Below are positions 8,032 to 17,642 of a stretch of DNA of 64,000 nucleotides, piece after piece (position 1 is the first letter of the stretch; every line of letters begins with the position of its first letter). The DNA is taken from contig JARLGU010000011.1 of assembly GCA_031292625.1 (NCBI GenBank), forward strand, positions 214,591 through 278,590, written 5' to 3'. Origin of the DNA: Capsulimonadaceae bacterium (GTDB lineage Bacteria > Armatimonadota > Armatimonadia > Armatimonadales > Capsulimonadaceae). A model generated the notes under the pieces. It made no database searches. It worked only from the letters and a program-made list of their open reading frames with translations, and was not told the DNA's origin. The translations under genes and the position numbers were made by a program.

Positions 8032-8835
8032 TCACGCCCGGTCCAACAATTGCACCTGTGAGTGAACCGCGCCATCGCTTGTCACGCTAAGCAATGTCCA
8101 GCCCTCGGGCTGCTTGCCGATCGGCAGACCGAACGAGACGGGGAGCGACGTGATCAACGGGATCCCGTTCCAAACGTTGTTCAGAGGACGATGAATGTGC
8201 CCCGAAAGGACGGCGCATATGCCGCCCCGTTGCAGCAGAGCCAGCAATCTGGCGCGCGGCGCCGGCTCCAGATTCCAGTAGTCGTCGCCAGGTTCGTCAG
8301 CGTCGAAAAGGTACGGCGGATAGTGCATCAGGAGCAATGTTGGCGCCGGAACCGGCTCGCAAAGCTGCTTTTCGAGAAATGACCACTGGGCCTGTTCAAT
8401 CGGTAGCCCGCTGCCCAGCAGCGACGAATTGATCCCGATCACCCTCAAGGCGGCCGCGCGAACAACCCAGTACGACGGCCCCATAATCGCCTCGTACGCC
8501 TCAACAAACCGGTCGGCGACGGTATCCGTCTTCCCCGGTCCGTGTTTGCCGCCGACATCATGGTTTCCTGGCACCCAGTATGCAGGCGCGCTAAACTCCG
8601 CCGCCATCGCCTTGAAGCTCGCGAATTGGTCCGCGGCGCCGCTGTCGGACATATCGCCGGCCAAAAGAACCAGATCGACATTGGCGGCATTCACCGCGTC
8701 GATCGCTCGGGAAAAGCGCTCCCTAAAAATCGTCGCGTCGCCTTCCGAACCGGTCATCACGTGCGTATCGGTCACGAGCGCGACACGAACAGCGGACTTG
8801 CCGCCGCCTGTGTTCGAGAAAAAGACTGAAGTCAT
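8032..8835 (-). CDS. Calcineurin-like metallophosphoesterase
   Basis: 267 aa. The metal-binding motifs of the family appear in order: D23-T-H25, GDMSD near 59, GNHD near 95, a lone His in LLMHYPP near 177, and GHIHR near 217. These residues hold a two-metal centre that hydrolyses phosphomonoesters or diesters, as in CpdA-type cyclic nucleotide phosphodiesterases. The substrate cannot be assigned. It lacks the size (about 400 aa) and C-terminal capping domain of SbcD, so it is not the missing partner of the SbcC gene at 12.3 kb. It is convergent with the pseudopilin at 7092, leaving only 25 nt between the stops. No signal peptide; probably cytosolic. Confidence 0.85.
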   Translation of the reverse strand: MTSVFFSNTGGGKSAVRVALVTDTHVMTGSEGDATIFRERFSRAIDAVNAANVDLVLLAGDMSDSGAADQFASFKAMAAEFSAPAYWVPGNHDVGGKHGPGKTDTVADRFVEAYEAIMGPSYWVVRAAALRVIGINSSLLGSGLPIEQAQWSFLEKQLCEPVPAPTLLLMHYPPYLFDADEPGDDYWNLEPAPRARLLALLQRGGICAVLSGHIHRPLNNVWNGIPLITSLPVSFGLPIGKQPEGWTLLSVTSDGAVHSQVQLLDRA

Positions 8836-9049
8836 TTCTTTTAGCTAACCGCTCCTCGAAGTTCCCTGATGCCCAGCCGCCCTCAAACCAAGCCCTTGCT
8901 TCCTTGGCGAAGATAAGAGACCGCTCTATTATGAATACCACGTCTGTCGCGATTAGCAATCAGTCTTTATAAATACTGTTATTCTGACTTGCAACGGCGT
9001 GCTGGCTTCCCGGCCCTTCCGCAGCGCTTGGCTGCTTGTCGGACATCCC

Positions 9050-9078
9050 TTGACACAGCGGTACGGGACCGGTATGAT
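9050..9078 (+). promoter_or_regulatory. Sigma70 promoter of the alpha-mannosidase gene
   Basis: TTGACA (9050-9055), 17-nt spacer, TATGAT (9073-9078). The -10 box overlaps an in-frame ATG at 9074, so translation must start further downstream, at 9143. Confidence 0.75.
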
Positions 9079-9142
9079 TCAACATCAGAACGCGGTCCAC
9101 GCCGCTCAGCCCTATTCAGCAGCCTACGAAAGCAGTATTTCC

Positions 9143-12100
9143 ATGCCCATTCCGATCAGCCCCGAAGCACGACGCTCACCGCATTTTCGCCGAATCGACA
9201 GCACATTCGCCAGACTGCCTGCGCAAGTCTACTCAAAGATCGGCGACCTTGAGATTGAAGCCTGGGTAACCGACGAACCCGTCCCGTATGCGCAGCGGCA
9301 GACTGGACGACACAGTAAATTATCGGTTGGCGATCGATGGGGCGACATCTGGAAATGCGCCTGGTTTCATTTTACGGCTGCCGCGACGGAAGCGGCCGCC
9401 GGCAAGAATCTCGTTGCCCTGATCGATATCGGCGGCGAGGGACTTGTCGTGGACGCAAACGGAAATCCCTCGATCGGGATAACGACGATTTCGTCGGGAT
9501 ACGATTTCTCACTTGGCAAACCCGGCAAGCGCGTCGTCCCAATCGTCTCCAACGCGAGCGGCAGCGAAGTCGTCGACTTTTGGATGGACGGCGCCTGCAA
9601 CGATCTTTTTGGCCGTCTGCCAAACGGCGGCAAGATCGATGAAGCCAGGCTCGCGACCCGCTGGGACGAACTGCAAGCCCTCTGCTTCGATTTTGAGGTA
9701 CTGCGCGAGCTGATTGACCACATCCCGGCCCACAGCGCGCGATGGGCGCAAACCGTCCAGGCGCTCTACGACGCCGCTGTCATCCTCGAAGGCGACCTTA
9801 CCGAAGACAAAGTCGAGAAGGCGCGGGCCATACTCGCGGTCCCGCTGTCTAAGCAGGGCGGCGACGCCGCTCTTCAGATCAGCGCAATCGGCCACGCACA
9901 CGTGGACCTTGCCTGGTTGTGGCCCATCCGCGAAACCATCAGAAAAGGCGCGCGAACCTTCGCTACCGCCTTGCAGCTCATGGACCGCTACCCTGATTAT
10001 GTTTTTGGCGCAAGCCAACCGCAGCTCTTTTTGTGGATGAAGGAATACTACCCGCACCTTTACTCCCGCATCCAGAAGCGCGTCGCGGAAGGCCGGTTGG
10101 AATGTCAGGGAGGCATGTGGGTCGAGCCTGACGCTAATATTCCATCCGGCGAGTCGCTCGTCCGCCAGATCTTGTACGGCAAGCGCTTCTTCCGCGAGGA
10201 GTTCGGCAAGGAGATCGACAACCTCTGGCTCCCCGATGTTTTCGGCTACTCGGGAAGCATCCCGCAGATCCTGCGCAAATCCGGCATCAAATATTTCATG
10301 ACGCAGAAGCTGTCCTGGTCAGAGGTCAATACGCATCCCCATCATACGTTCCACTGGGAGGGGATCGATGGATCCAGCGTGCTCGTGCACATGCCGCCGG
10401 AAGACACGTATAACAGTCCGGCCGCGCCGCGCTCGATCGCGAAATCCGAAAACCAATACTTTGAGAAGGCCGTTTCAGATCGTTGCCTGATCGTATTCGG
10501 AATTGGCGACGGAGGAGGCGGTCCCGGCGAGGAGCATTTGGAGCGCCTCGACCGCGAGAAGAACCTGCTGGGGCTCGCGCCCGTTACGCAGGAACCGGCC
10601 TCGGTCTTTTTCGCGAAGCTAGATCAACCAGACAACCGCTATCCGACATGGGCTGGCGAACTCTATCTCGAAAAGCACCAGGGGACGCTGACCAGCCAGG
10701 CGAGAAATAAGCGCTACAACCGCAAAATGGAGATCGCGCTGCACAACCTCGAATATGCGGCTGCTCAGGCCGCCCGCGTCACCGGCAAACCGTATCCCGC
10801 CGGAGAAATCGACGAAATATGGCGCGAGGTGCTGCTCTACCAGTTCCACGATATACTGCCCGGCTCATCGATCACCCGCGTTTATGACGAATCGCGCGCC
10901 CGCTACGAAGAGCTCCTCGGTCAGGTCGAGCACATGACGGCCGACGCTGAGCGCGAGTGGCTTGGCGTACCGGCCGGCGAGAACGTCCTTGCCGCAGTCA
11001 ATACGCTCGCATGGGAACGCACTGCGTGGGTAAGCGCCGCCGGGAAGTGGGTCCTCGCGACCGTTCCTCCGCTGGCGGCGTCCGCAATCGTGGTCGAACC
11101 TGACGCCCTGGTCAGTCCATCAGCAACGTCTCGGCGGATCGAGAACGAACTCTTGCGACTCGAATTCACCGAGGCCGGCAACTTGTTCTCGATCTACGAC
11201 AAGGAAAACCGCCGCGAGATCCTGCGTGCGAACGAGTTCGGAAATGCGTTCACCGTCTACCACGATCACGGCGATGCCTGGGACTTCGCGGCCGACTACG
11301 AATCCGTGGTTGCGGGAACTTTCATCTGCCAGTCCAGCGAGGCATTCGTCGACGGCCCGAGAGCGGGCGTCGTGCACGTCCGCCGCTTCGGCGACTCGAC
11401 GATGACCCAGACCATCCGCCTGACCAGCGGCAGCCGCAGGGTGGATTTCGAGACGCATGTCGATTGGCGCGAGGCAGACAAGATGCTGCGCGTGCGGTTC
11501 CCGGTGGCGGTCGCCGCGAACGAGGCCCTCTGCGAGATCCAATTCGGACACATTGCACGCCCCACCCACCCTAACACTTCATGGGACGAGGCAAAGTTTG
11601 AGGTTTGCGGGCAGAAGTGGGTTGATCTTTCGGAGCAGGATTACGGCGTCGCCCTGCTCAACGACTGCAAATACGGCCACCGCACGCTCGGCGGCAATCT
11701 CGACCTGAATCTCCTGCGCGCAACGGGAGCCCCGGATCCGATCGCGGATCGCGCCGAGCACGCTTTCACGTACTCAATCCTGCCGCACAGCGGCAACCTG
11801 GCGAATGGCGGGGTCATCCGCGAGGCGTACCAGCTCAACAACCCGTTGCGCATCGTCCCGGCGGCCGCCGGCTCGCGCGAACTCGGCGTGTCACTCGCCT
11901 CGGTCGACGCGGACAATATCATCATAGAGACCGTCAAGCGCTCCGAGGATGGCGACGCCATCGTGCTTCGCCTCTACGAAGCGCACGGCGCATCGGCGCG
12001 GACGACGCTTTCGCTCGGCTTCGACGTCCACAAGGCCGCTATCGTCGACCTGATGGAGCTGAACGACCAACCTCTCGCAGTAACCGATAACTCGGTTGCG

Positions 12101-12151
12101 CTCAGCCTGCACCCGTTCGAGATCGTCACGGTGAAAGTCTGGGCGCGCTAA
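9143..12151 (+). CDS. Alpha-mannosidase, glycoside hydrolase family 38
   Basis: 1002-aa cytosolic exo-mannosidase that removes alpha-linked mannose using a zinc-bound retaining mechanism. The zinc site H251-A-H253-V-D255 lies in the motif GHAHVDLAWLWP, and D365 in LWLPDVFGYSG fits the catalytic nucleophile of the family. The middle domain (YHDHGDAWDF region) and the C-terminal beta-sandwich domain follow. An open frame reaches back to 8999, but a near-consensus promoter covers the ATG at 9074, so the ATG at 9143 (MPIPISPEARR) is the likely start; its ribosome site is weak. No signal peptide. A 13-bp hairpin follows the stop. It may act on oligosaccharides imported from plant or fungal glycans; no transporter lies next to it. 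Confidence 0.93.
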   Translation: MPIPISPEARRSPHFRRIDSTFARLPAQVYSKIGDLEIEAWVTDEPVPYAQRQTGRHSKLSVGDRWGDIWKCAWFHFTAAATEAAAGKNLVALIDIGGEGLVVDANGNPSIGITTISSGYDFSLGKPGKRVVPIVSNASGSEVVDFWMDGACNDLFGRLPNGGKIDEARLATRWDELQALCFDFEVLRELIDHIPAHSARWAQTVQALYDAAVILEGDLTEDKVEKARAILAVPLSKQGGDAALQISAIGHAHVDLAWLWPIRETIRKGARTFATALQLMDRYPDYVFGASQPQLFLWMKEYYPHLYSRIQKRVAEGRLECQGGMWVEPDANIPSGESLVRQILYGKRFFREEFGKEIDNLWLPDVFGYSGSIPQILRKSGIKYFMTQKLSWSEVNTHPHHTFHWEGIDGSSVLVHMPPEDTYNSPAAPRSIAKSENQYFEKAVSDRCLIVFGIGDGGGGPGEEHLERLDREKNLLGLAPVTQEPASVFFAKLDQPDNRYPTWAGELYLEKHQGTLTSQARNKRYNRKMEIALHNLEYAAAQAARVTGKPYPAGEIDEIWREVLLYQFHDILPGSSITRVYDESRARYEELLGQVEHMTADAEREWLGVPAGENVLAAVNTLAWERTAWVSAAGKWVLATVPPLAASAIVVEPDALVSPSATSRRIENELLRLEFTEAGNLFSIYDKENRREILRANEFGNAFTVYHDHGDAWDFAADYESVVAGTFICQSSEAFVDGPRAGVVHVRRFGDSTMTQTIRLTSGSRRVDFETHVDWREADKMLRVRFPVAVAANEALCEIQFGHIARPTHPNTSWDEAKFEVCGQKWVDLSEQDYGVALLNDCKYGHRTLGGNLDLNLLRATGAPDPIADRAEHAFTYSILPHSGNLANGGVIREAYQLNNPLRIVPAAAGSRELGVSLASVDADNIIIETVKRSEDGDAIVLRLYEAHGASARTTLSLGFDVHKAAIVDLMELNDQPLAVTDNSVALSLHPFEIVTVKVWAR

Positions 12152-12157
12152 GAAACT

Positions 12158-12189
12158 GGCAGAGGGAGCCTTTCCCGGCTCCCTCTGCC
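12158..12189 (+). terminator. Hairpin after the alpha-mannosidase gene
   Basis: GGCAGAGGGAGCC pairs perfectly over 13 bp with GGCTCCCTCTGCC around a 6-nt loop, 7 nt after the stop. There is no T tract, so it may stabilise the mRNA end rather than terminate by itself. Confidence 0.65.
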
Positions 12190-12335
12190 GGTAACGCTCG
12201 TCACGATCGTCCTGTCGAGTTCCGCATCGAACCCGCTCGGAAGCTGGTCGCCACTCAAGGGACGCGCCCGGACAGAGCGGTCTTCTCCTCTCCGCCCCCC
12301 GCCCCTCGCCCACCCAGGTATAATGAACGCACAAA

Positions 12336-14921
12336 ATGATTCCCCTCACCCTCCAACTCAAGAATTTCATGTCGTACGGCGAGGAGCCGGTCGAGATCGA
12401 TTTCACGGGGATGCACACGGTCTGCCTGTCCGGCGAGAACGGGCACGGCAAGAGCGCGGTGCTCGATGCGATCACCTGGGCTCTCTGGGGCGAGACGCGG
12501 CTTGGCAAGCAGAACCATGAGCAGCTTATCCGGCTGGGCGCGGATGAGATGTCGGTCGATTTTACGTTCGAGGTTGGCGGCGAACCGTATCGGGTCCGTC
12601 GCCAACGCAGCAAGCGCACGAACGGCCAAAATTGGGAACTCATGCAACGGGACGGCGGCGGAAATTGGCGATCGCGAACGGGAACTTCCTCCACCGAAAC
12701 CGCGCGGGCGATCCAAAACCTGCTGCGCATGTCCTACGATACATTTCTCAACTCCGCCTACCTTCGCCAGGGCCGCGCCGACGAGTTCGTCCGCCAACCC
12801 GCCGGCAAACGCAAGGAGATCCTCTGCGAGATTCTGGACCTCTCGCGCTACGACGAATTGGAAGCCGCCGCCCGCCTCAAGACGCGAGCAGCAGGAGACG
12901 CCGCGCTGGACGCCGAACGCCGTGTCAACCTTGCAACCGCAACGCTGGCGGAGGAACCCGCGCTCAAGGAGCACCTCAGCATTTGCGTCACCGCAATCGC
13001 GGACGCAACGGCTGCGTCGGAACAGCTGAACACGCAATGGGAGACGGCGCGAGAGAAGCATCATGAAATTCGGTCGCGCCAGCAACGCGGCAAGCAGATC
13101 GATGCCGAGATCTCGCGCATCGACGCCGATGAAAAACAGATGCGTTCCGAAGAGGCATCCGAACGCGCACGGGAAAAGGCGCTCGTCGACTTGCTCGCGC
13201 AACGCGACGCCATCCTTGCCGAATACGCGGCTTTGCGTCAGGCCCGCTCCCGTCTCGAAGCGTTAACCGCCGACGCGTCCAAGCTCAGCGCCCTGGAACG
13301 TGACCGTTTGAGCGGCCAGCATGAGATCGACACAGAGCGCCAGTCGCTCACAAGCATGGTCGATCAGGCGCGCCGCGAGGGAGCCGATGTCGCATCGCGG
13401 ATCGACCGGCTAGCAAAAACAAACGCCGAACTCGCAAAGATGCTCCCGCGTCTGGAGGTCCTTGCCGCGGCGGAAACGCGACGGAAGGCGTTGCTGGAAA
13501 AGGATATCCCAGAGGCGCGCGACACATTCTCCGAGATCAAGCACAAGCGCGCCGTCATCGACGGCAAGATCTCCGAAGCCGTCCAGCGACGCGAAAACCT
13601 GGAGCGCCAGCAGGAGGTCTGCTCAGTCTGCGGCAGTCCGCTTCCGCCGGAAAAGATTGCGGGGCTGTCCGCCGAATGCGCCGAAACCATCAGCGCGTTA
13701 GAGATCGAAAGGAACTCTGAAACCAAGCGGCTTCAAGAGTGCAAGAGCCGCCTCGACCACCTCAAAGCGGATCTCGATGCGCTCGACAAAGGCAGCGCGG
13801 AATACGACCGCCTTGGCAAGGATGCCGCGGCCGCCGAACGCGCAGTCGCGGAGCTCCCCGCCCTTCAGGCCCGAGCGATGGAGATCGAAGAGCGGCGGAA
13901 GAAAGTCGCCGCGCGGCTCGACGCCCAGCAGTTCGCATCCGCAGCGCGCGCGAAACTGGCGGAGATCGCTCCGCAAATCGCCGCGCTTGGAGATGTCGCC
14001 GCAAAGCTCGACGCCTGCCGCGCGGAAGTCCGGCGGCTTGAGCCCGCGGAGAAGCGGCGCAACGATATCGAGCACGCGCAGACGACGATCGTCGAGGTCC
14101 GAGAGCGAATTGCCGCACATCATGCCCGCCTCGCCGAAATCGATGCCCGCCGGACGACGCTGGCGGCGGAACGGACAACGCTGGGAAGCGTCGACGCCGA
14201 GATCGAGGCAATCGAAAAGCTGGCGGATGAGCTAAAGACCCGGCGGCAGAGCGTAACGGCTGAAATTCAGTCGCGGCTGCAAGAACGCGGGCGCCTCGAA
14301 GAAGGATTGCAGCGCTGCGATCGGGCGCGAGTCGAGAAGGCGGCATTCGAGAAAGAACGCACTGAGGCGCGCCGGCTAGAGGAGATGTACAAGCAGCTCG
14401 CCGGAGCGTTCGGCAAGCAAGGCGTCCAGGCGCTGATCATCGAAAACGCGGTTCCCGAGCTGGAAGACGACGCCAACGCAATCCTCGAACGGCTCACAGA
14501 CGGCGACATGCGGATTAAGATCGAGACGCGCAAGGAAGCAAAATCGAAGGGGGGCGGCGATATCGAAACCCTTGAGATCCTGATCAGCGACAATCTCGGA
14601 ACCCGCCCGCTCGAACTCTATTCCGGGGGCGAAGCGTTCCGCGTCTCTTTCGCACTGCGTATCGCGCTCTCGAACCTGCTCGCACGGCGGGCTGGCGCGC
14701 GCTTGCAGACACTCATTATCGACGAAGGCTTCGGCACACAGGATGCCAAAGGACGGGAAAAGCTGGTCGATGCGATCCATGTAATCAAGGACGATTTCGA
14801 GCGGATCATCGTCATCACTCATATCGACGAGCTTAAAGAAGCGTTTCCATCCCGTATCGACGTTTTCAAGACGCCGCTCGGGTCACAAATTGCCGTCACG
14901 CATGGCGGTATGATCGGGTAA
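12336..14921 (+). CDS. sbcC: SbcC/Rad50-type ATPase (DNA repair exonuclease subunit)
   Basis: 861-aa member of the Rad50/SbcC family, which with the nuclease SbcD (Mre11) processes DNA ends and hairpins. The N-terminal ATP-binding lobe has Walker A G33-E-N-G-H-G-K-S40. Long coiled coils flank the zinc hook C429-S-V-C432. The C-terminal lobe holds the ABC signature Y762-SGGEAFR and the Walker B segment TLIIDEGFGTQD. A TATAAT at 12319-12324 lies only about 12 nt before the ATG, which has no ribosome site, so the mRNA may be nearly leaderless. SbcC is usually encoded right after SbcD, but no sbcD lies upstream here. obg follows after 9 nt, suggesting an sbcC-obg-proB transcript. Confidence 0.9.
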   Translation: MIPLTLQLKNFMSYGEEPVEIDFTGMHTVCLSGENGHGKSAVLDAITWALWGETRLGKQNHEQLIRLGADEMSVDFTFEVGGEPYRVRRQRSKRTNGQNWELMQRDGGGNWRSRTGTSSTETARAIQNLLRMSYDTFLNSAYLRQGRADEFVRQPAGKRKEILCEILDLSRYDELEAAARLKTRAAGDAALDAERRVNLATATLAEEPALKEHLSICVTAIADATAASEQLNTQWETAREKHHEIRSRQQRGKQIDAEISRIDADEKQMRSEEASERAREKALVDLLAQRDAILAEYAALRQARSRLEALTADASKLSALERDRLSGQHEIDTERQSLTSMVDQARREGADVASRIDRLAKTNAELAKMLPRLEVLAAAETRRKALLEKDIPEARDTFSEIKHKRAVIDGKISEAVQRRENLERQQEVCSVCGSPLPPEKIAGLSAECAETISALEIERNSETKRLQECKSRLDHLKADLDALDKGSAEYDRLGKDAAAAERAVAELPALQARAMEIEERRKKVAARLDAQQFASAARAKLAEIAPQIAALGDVAAKLDACRAEVRRLEPAEKRRNDIEHAQTTIVEVRERIAAHHARLAEIDARRTTLAAERTTLGSVDAEIEAIEKLADELKTRRQSVTAEIQSRLQERGRLEEGLQRCDRARVEKAAFEKERTEARRLEEMYKQLAGAFGKQGVQALIIENAVPELEDDANAILERLTDGDMRIKIETRKEAKSKGGGDIETLEILISDNLGTRPLELYSGGEAFRVSFALRIALSNLLARRAGARLQTLIIDEGFGTQDAKGREKLVDAIHVIKDDFERIIVITHIDELKEAFPSRIDVFKTPLGSQIAVTHGGMIG

Positions 14922-14930
14922 ACAAACAAC

Positions 14931-16265
14931 ATGATTTTCGTAGATGAAGTAACCGTAGACGTCAAAGCCGGAGACGGCGGCAACGGCGCGGTCTCATTCC
15001 GCAAGGAAAAGTTCGTGCCCCGCGGCGGACCATCGGGCGGCGACGGCGGCCGGGGCGGCGACGTCATCCTTGAAGGCGACTCGAACCTATCCACCCTTCT
15101 CGATTTCAAATACCAGCGCAAGTATGGGGCGAAACGAGGCGGCGACGGCGCAACCAAGGACATGATCGGACGCGATGCGCTCGATCTGGTACTAAAGGTC
15201 CCGATCGGCACGATCGCGACCGATGTCGAAACGGGCCGCGTCCTGGCCGACATCACGAAGCACGCTCAGCGCATCGTCATCGCGCACGGCGGACGCGGCG
15301 GGCGCGGCAATGCCCACTTCGCCACGTCAACGCATCAGGCGCCAAAATACGCCGAAAACGGTGAACCCAGCCTGGAGATCCGCGTCAAGCTCGAGCTCAA
15401 GCTGCTGGCCGATGTCGGCCTGATCGGCTTCCCGAATGTCGGGAAGTCCAGTCTGATCGCCTCGGTTTCCGCCGCCCGGCCAAAGATCGCCGACTACCCG
15501 TTCACGACGCTTATTCCGAACCTCGGCGTCGTTCGCGTCGACAACGATCCCGAGAATACGTTCGTCATGGCCGACATCCCCGGGATCATCGAGGGCGCGA
15601 GCGAAGGGGCGGGCCTGGGTCACCAGTTCCTGCGCCATGTCGAGCGCACCCGCGTTCTCGTCCATATCCTGGATGTCAGCGAGGCAAACCCGCGCAACTG
15701 GCGAGAGGACTACGAGATCCTCATTCGGGAACTCGCTGCGTACTCGAAGCTGCTCGCGGCCCTTCCGCAGGTCGTCGCGCTCAACAAAATCGACATCGCG
15801 GACGAAGATATCGTCGCCGAAGCCAAAGAGCACCTTGAATCGCTCGGCTTAACGGTGTTCCCGATATCCGCGGCGACCGGCGGCGGAACACACCCGCTGC
15901 TCTATCACCTGGTAAACATGCTCCGGCAGATCCCGCGCGCGCCGCTTGAGCAGGATGATGACGACGATGTGATGCGGATTACCGTGGAAACGCATGGAAC
16001 CATCCGGAGAGACCGCAGCCTGCGCCGTCAGTTCACCGTCGAGCGCGACGAGGAAACTGGCGACTTTATCGTGCGCGGCCCTGGCATCGAGCGTCTGGTA
16101 TCGATGACACAACTGGACAACGAGCACGCCCTCACGCGCCTGCAGCGGATAATGGAGAAATCCGGGATTATCCGAAAACTCAGGGAAACTGGCGCGGTAG
16201 AAGGATCGACGGTCCGAATTGGCGTATTTGAGTTCGACTTCATTGACGAAGACGCGGACGAATGA
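14931..16265 (+). CDS. obg: GTPase Obg (ribosome assembly)
   Basis: 444 aa. An N-terminal glycine-rich Obg domain (1-158) starts MIFVDEVTVDVKAGDGGNGA. The GTPase domain has G1 G166-FPNVGKSSL, the switch segment with ADIPGIIEGASEGAGLG (G3) and NKID (G4) near 285. A C-terminal OCT domain (about 355-435) contains VRGPGIERLVSMT. Obg binds the large ribosomal subunit and is needed for its maturation and for growth control. In many bacteria obg neighbours rplU/rpmA or proB; here proB follows after 46 nt, and sbcC ends 9 nt before the ATG. Length and domain order are normal. Confidence 0.97.
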   Translation: MIFVDEVTVDVKAGDGGNGAVSFRKEKFVPRGGPSGGDGGRGGDVILEGDSNLSTLLDFKYQRKYGAKRGGDGATKDMIGRDALDLVLKVPIGTIATDVETGRVLADITKHAQRIVIAHGGRGGRGNAHFATSTHQAPKYAENGEPSLEIRVKLELKLLADVGLIGFPNVGKSSLIASVSAARPKIADYPFTTLIPNLGVVRVDNDPENTFVMADIPGIIEGASEGAGLGHQFLRHVERTRVLVHILDVSEANPRNWREDYEILIRELAAYSKLLAALPQVVALNKIDIADEDIVAEAKEHLESLGLTVFPISAATGGGTHPLLYHLVNMLRQIPRAPLEQDDDDDVMRITVETHGTIRRDRSLRRQFTVERDEETGDFIVRGPGIERLVSMTQLDNEHALTRLQRIMEKSGIIRKLRETGAVEGSTVRIGVFEFDFIDEDADE

Positions 16266-16271
16266 TCGGCG

Positions 16272-16315
16272 TCCCTCGAGCGAGGGAGCACTACAGCATG
16301 GCGACACTATCGTGA
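16272..16315 (+). promoter_or_regulatory. Leader of proB: hairpin, ribosome site and five-codon mini-ORF
   Basis: A perfect inverted repeat (TCCCTCG, 2-nt spacer, CGAGGGA; 16272-16287) covers the Shine-Dalgarno GAGGGAG at 16282-16288. That site is well placed for an ATG at 16298, which encodes only M-A-T-L-S before a TGA at 16313-16315. The TGA overlaps the proB GTG (16312-16314). Translation of proB may thus be coupled to this mini-ORF; regulation is inference. Confidence 0.45.
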
Positions 16316-17421
16316 AACGTATCGTAATTAAAATCGGTTCCAGCACAATCACGCGCGGGAGCGGACCGCCCGATTCGTCCTACATCGCGGAACTTGGCGC
16401 GCAAGTCGCGGCACAGGTTCGCCTGGGACGGGCGGTCGTAATCGTGACATCCGGCGCGATCGCGGCGGGCATGGACAAGCTGGGGCTCGCCGGCCGGCCG
16501 CGGACGATTCCGCAAAAGCAGGCGGCGGCGGCCGTGGGACAAGGGCTCCTCATGCACGAATACGCCCACGCATTCGGGGCGCATGGTCTTGCAGTGGCCC
16601 AGGTCCTGTTAACCCGCGAGGACCTGCAGGACCGGGGACGATATGTAAATGCGTCCAACACCCTGAACGCCTTGCTGCGCCTCGGCGCCATCCCGATTAT
16701 TAACGAAAACGATACCATCGCGGTGGAGGAAATCAAGTTCGGCGACAACGATACGCTCGCAGCGCTCGTCGGGACGCTCGCCGACGCCGATGCCGTGCTG
16801 CTGCTGTCCGACGTCGATGGCCTCTACACGGCAAACCCCGCGCAGGATCCCGACGCCCGCCTGATCCCGGTAGTCGACCGCATCGACCGCGGCATTGAAC
16901 GGCTGGCGGGAGGTGCGGGCTCTTCCGTGGGTACAGGCGGCATGCGGACGAAGCTGCAAGCCGCCAAGATCTGCGCAAGTTCGGGGATCGCGCTGATTAT
17001 TGCAAACGGCTCCCGGCCGAATGTCGTAACCGACGCTCTCGCGGGCAAGTGCGGCACGTGGTTCACGGCGGCGGTCGACCATCCGCTGCGCTCGCGCAAA
17101 CGCTGGATCGCGTTCGGCGGCGCGCCCAAAGGCCACCTTGTGGTCAACGAAGGGGCTCGCGCGCAACTTGTTCGCGGGGGGAAGAGCCTGCTCGCGGCCG
17201 GCATCGTCGCCGTGGAAGGCGAGTTTGCCTGCGGAGACCTGGTCGATGTCGCGAGCGTCGATGGCGCGGCGTTCGCCCAGGGTCTGGTCAGCTACGACAG
17301 CGCCTCGATCGCTCGTATCCAGGGCCGCCGTTCCAGCGAGATCGCGCGCATACTCGGCGAGAAAACGGCCGACGAAGTGGTCCACCGCGACAATCTCGTC
17401 CTCTTGCGCCCGGCCGGATAA
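16312..17421 (+). CDS. proB: Glutamate 5-kinase
   Basis: 369 aa. Catalyses ATP-dependent phosphorylation of glutamate, the first step of proline synthesis. The amino-acid-kinase domain (about 1-260) has the N-terminal KIGSSTIT, VIVTSGAIAAGM near 42, the glutamate site IINENDTIAVEEIKFGDND near 126-145 and GTGGMRTKLQAAK near 205. The C-terminal PUA domain (about 275-360) contains KGHLVVNEGA and LVSYDSASIARIQG, as in long-form ProB. The GTG at 16312 matches the family start (VKRIVIKIGSS); an upstream in-frame ATG at 16219 lies inside obg and is not used. proA is not adjacent. The gene overlaps the stop of a five-codon mini-ORF. Confidence 0.95.
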   Translation: MKRIVIKIGSSTITRGSGPPDSSYIAELGAQVAAQVRLGRAVVIVTSGAIAAGMDKLGLAGRPRTIPQKQAAAAVGQGLLMHEYAHAFGAHGLAVAQVLLTREDLQDRGRYVNASNTLNALLRLGAIPIINENDTIAVEEIKFGDNDTLAALVGTLADADAVLLLSDVDGLYTANPAQDPDARLIPVVDRIDRGIERLAGGAGSSVGTGGMRTKLQAAKICASSGIALIIANGSRPNVVTDALAGKCGTWFTAAVDHPLRSRKRWIAFGGAPKGHLVVNEGARAQLVRGGKSLLAAGIVAVEGEFACGDLVDVASVDGAAFAQGLVSYDSASIARIQGRRSSEIARILGEKTADEVVHRDNLVLLRPAG

Positions 17422-17586
17422 ACGAACCCCTTTTAGCATATTCACCGCCACGCGAATTGGCAAATTCCGGCCAAGGAAGCGGTGCAATGCGCAAACGTTT
17501 TCATACGAAACATCGCTCCTCAATCCCCTGATTTCTTATGTATTTATAAGCTAAAACCAAAAAAATCGACACTATATATTTATCAG

Positions 17587-17615
17587 TTGACAGCGCTTAT
17601 ATCCATTGTTATAAT
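17587..17615 (+). promoter_or_regulatory. Consensus sigma70 promoter of the pseudopilin at 17643
   Basis: TTGACA at 17587-17592 and TATAAT at 17610-17615 are both perfect and are separated by 17 nt. The expected leader is only about 20 nt and carries GGGGGAGGA as ribosome site, suggesting strong constitutive expression. Confidence 0.85.
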
Positions 17616-17642
17616 GGTTTCAAACAGGGGGAGGACGACGAT

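Noticed and set aside
8032..8835. Metallophosphoesterase as the SbcD partner of SbcC
   Set aside because: Too short, no capping domain, opposite strand and 3.5 kb away with a mannosidase gene between.
12255..13202. 315-codon minus-strand frame
   Set aside because: Opposite sbcC, low-complexity Arg/Ala-rich translation, no ribosome site.
16609..17523. 304-codon minus-strand frame
   Set aside because: Opposite proB with no family motif.
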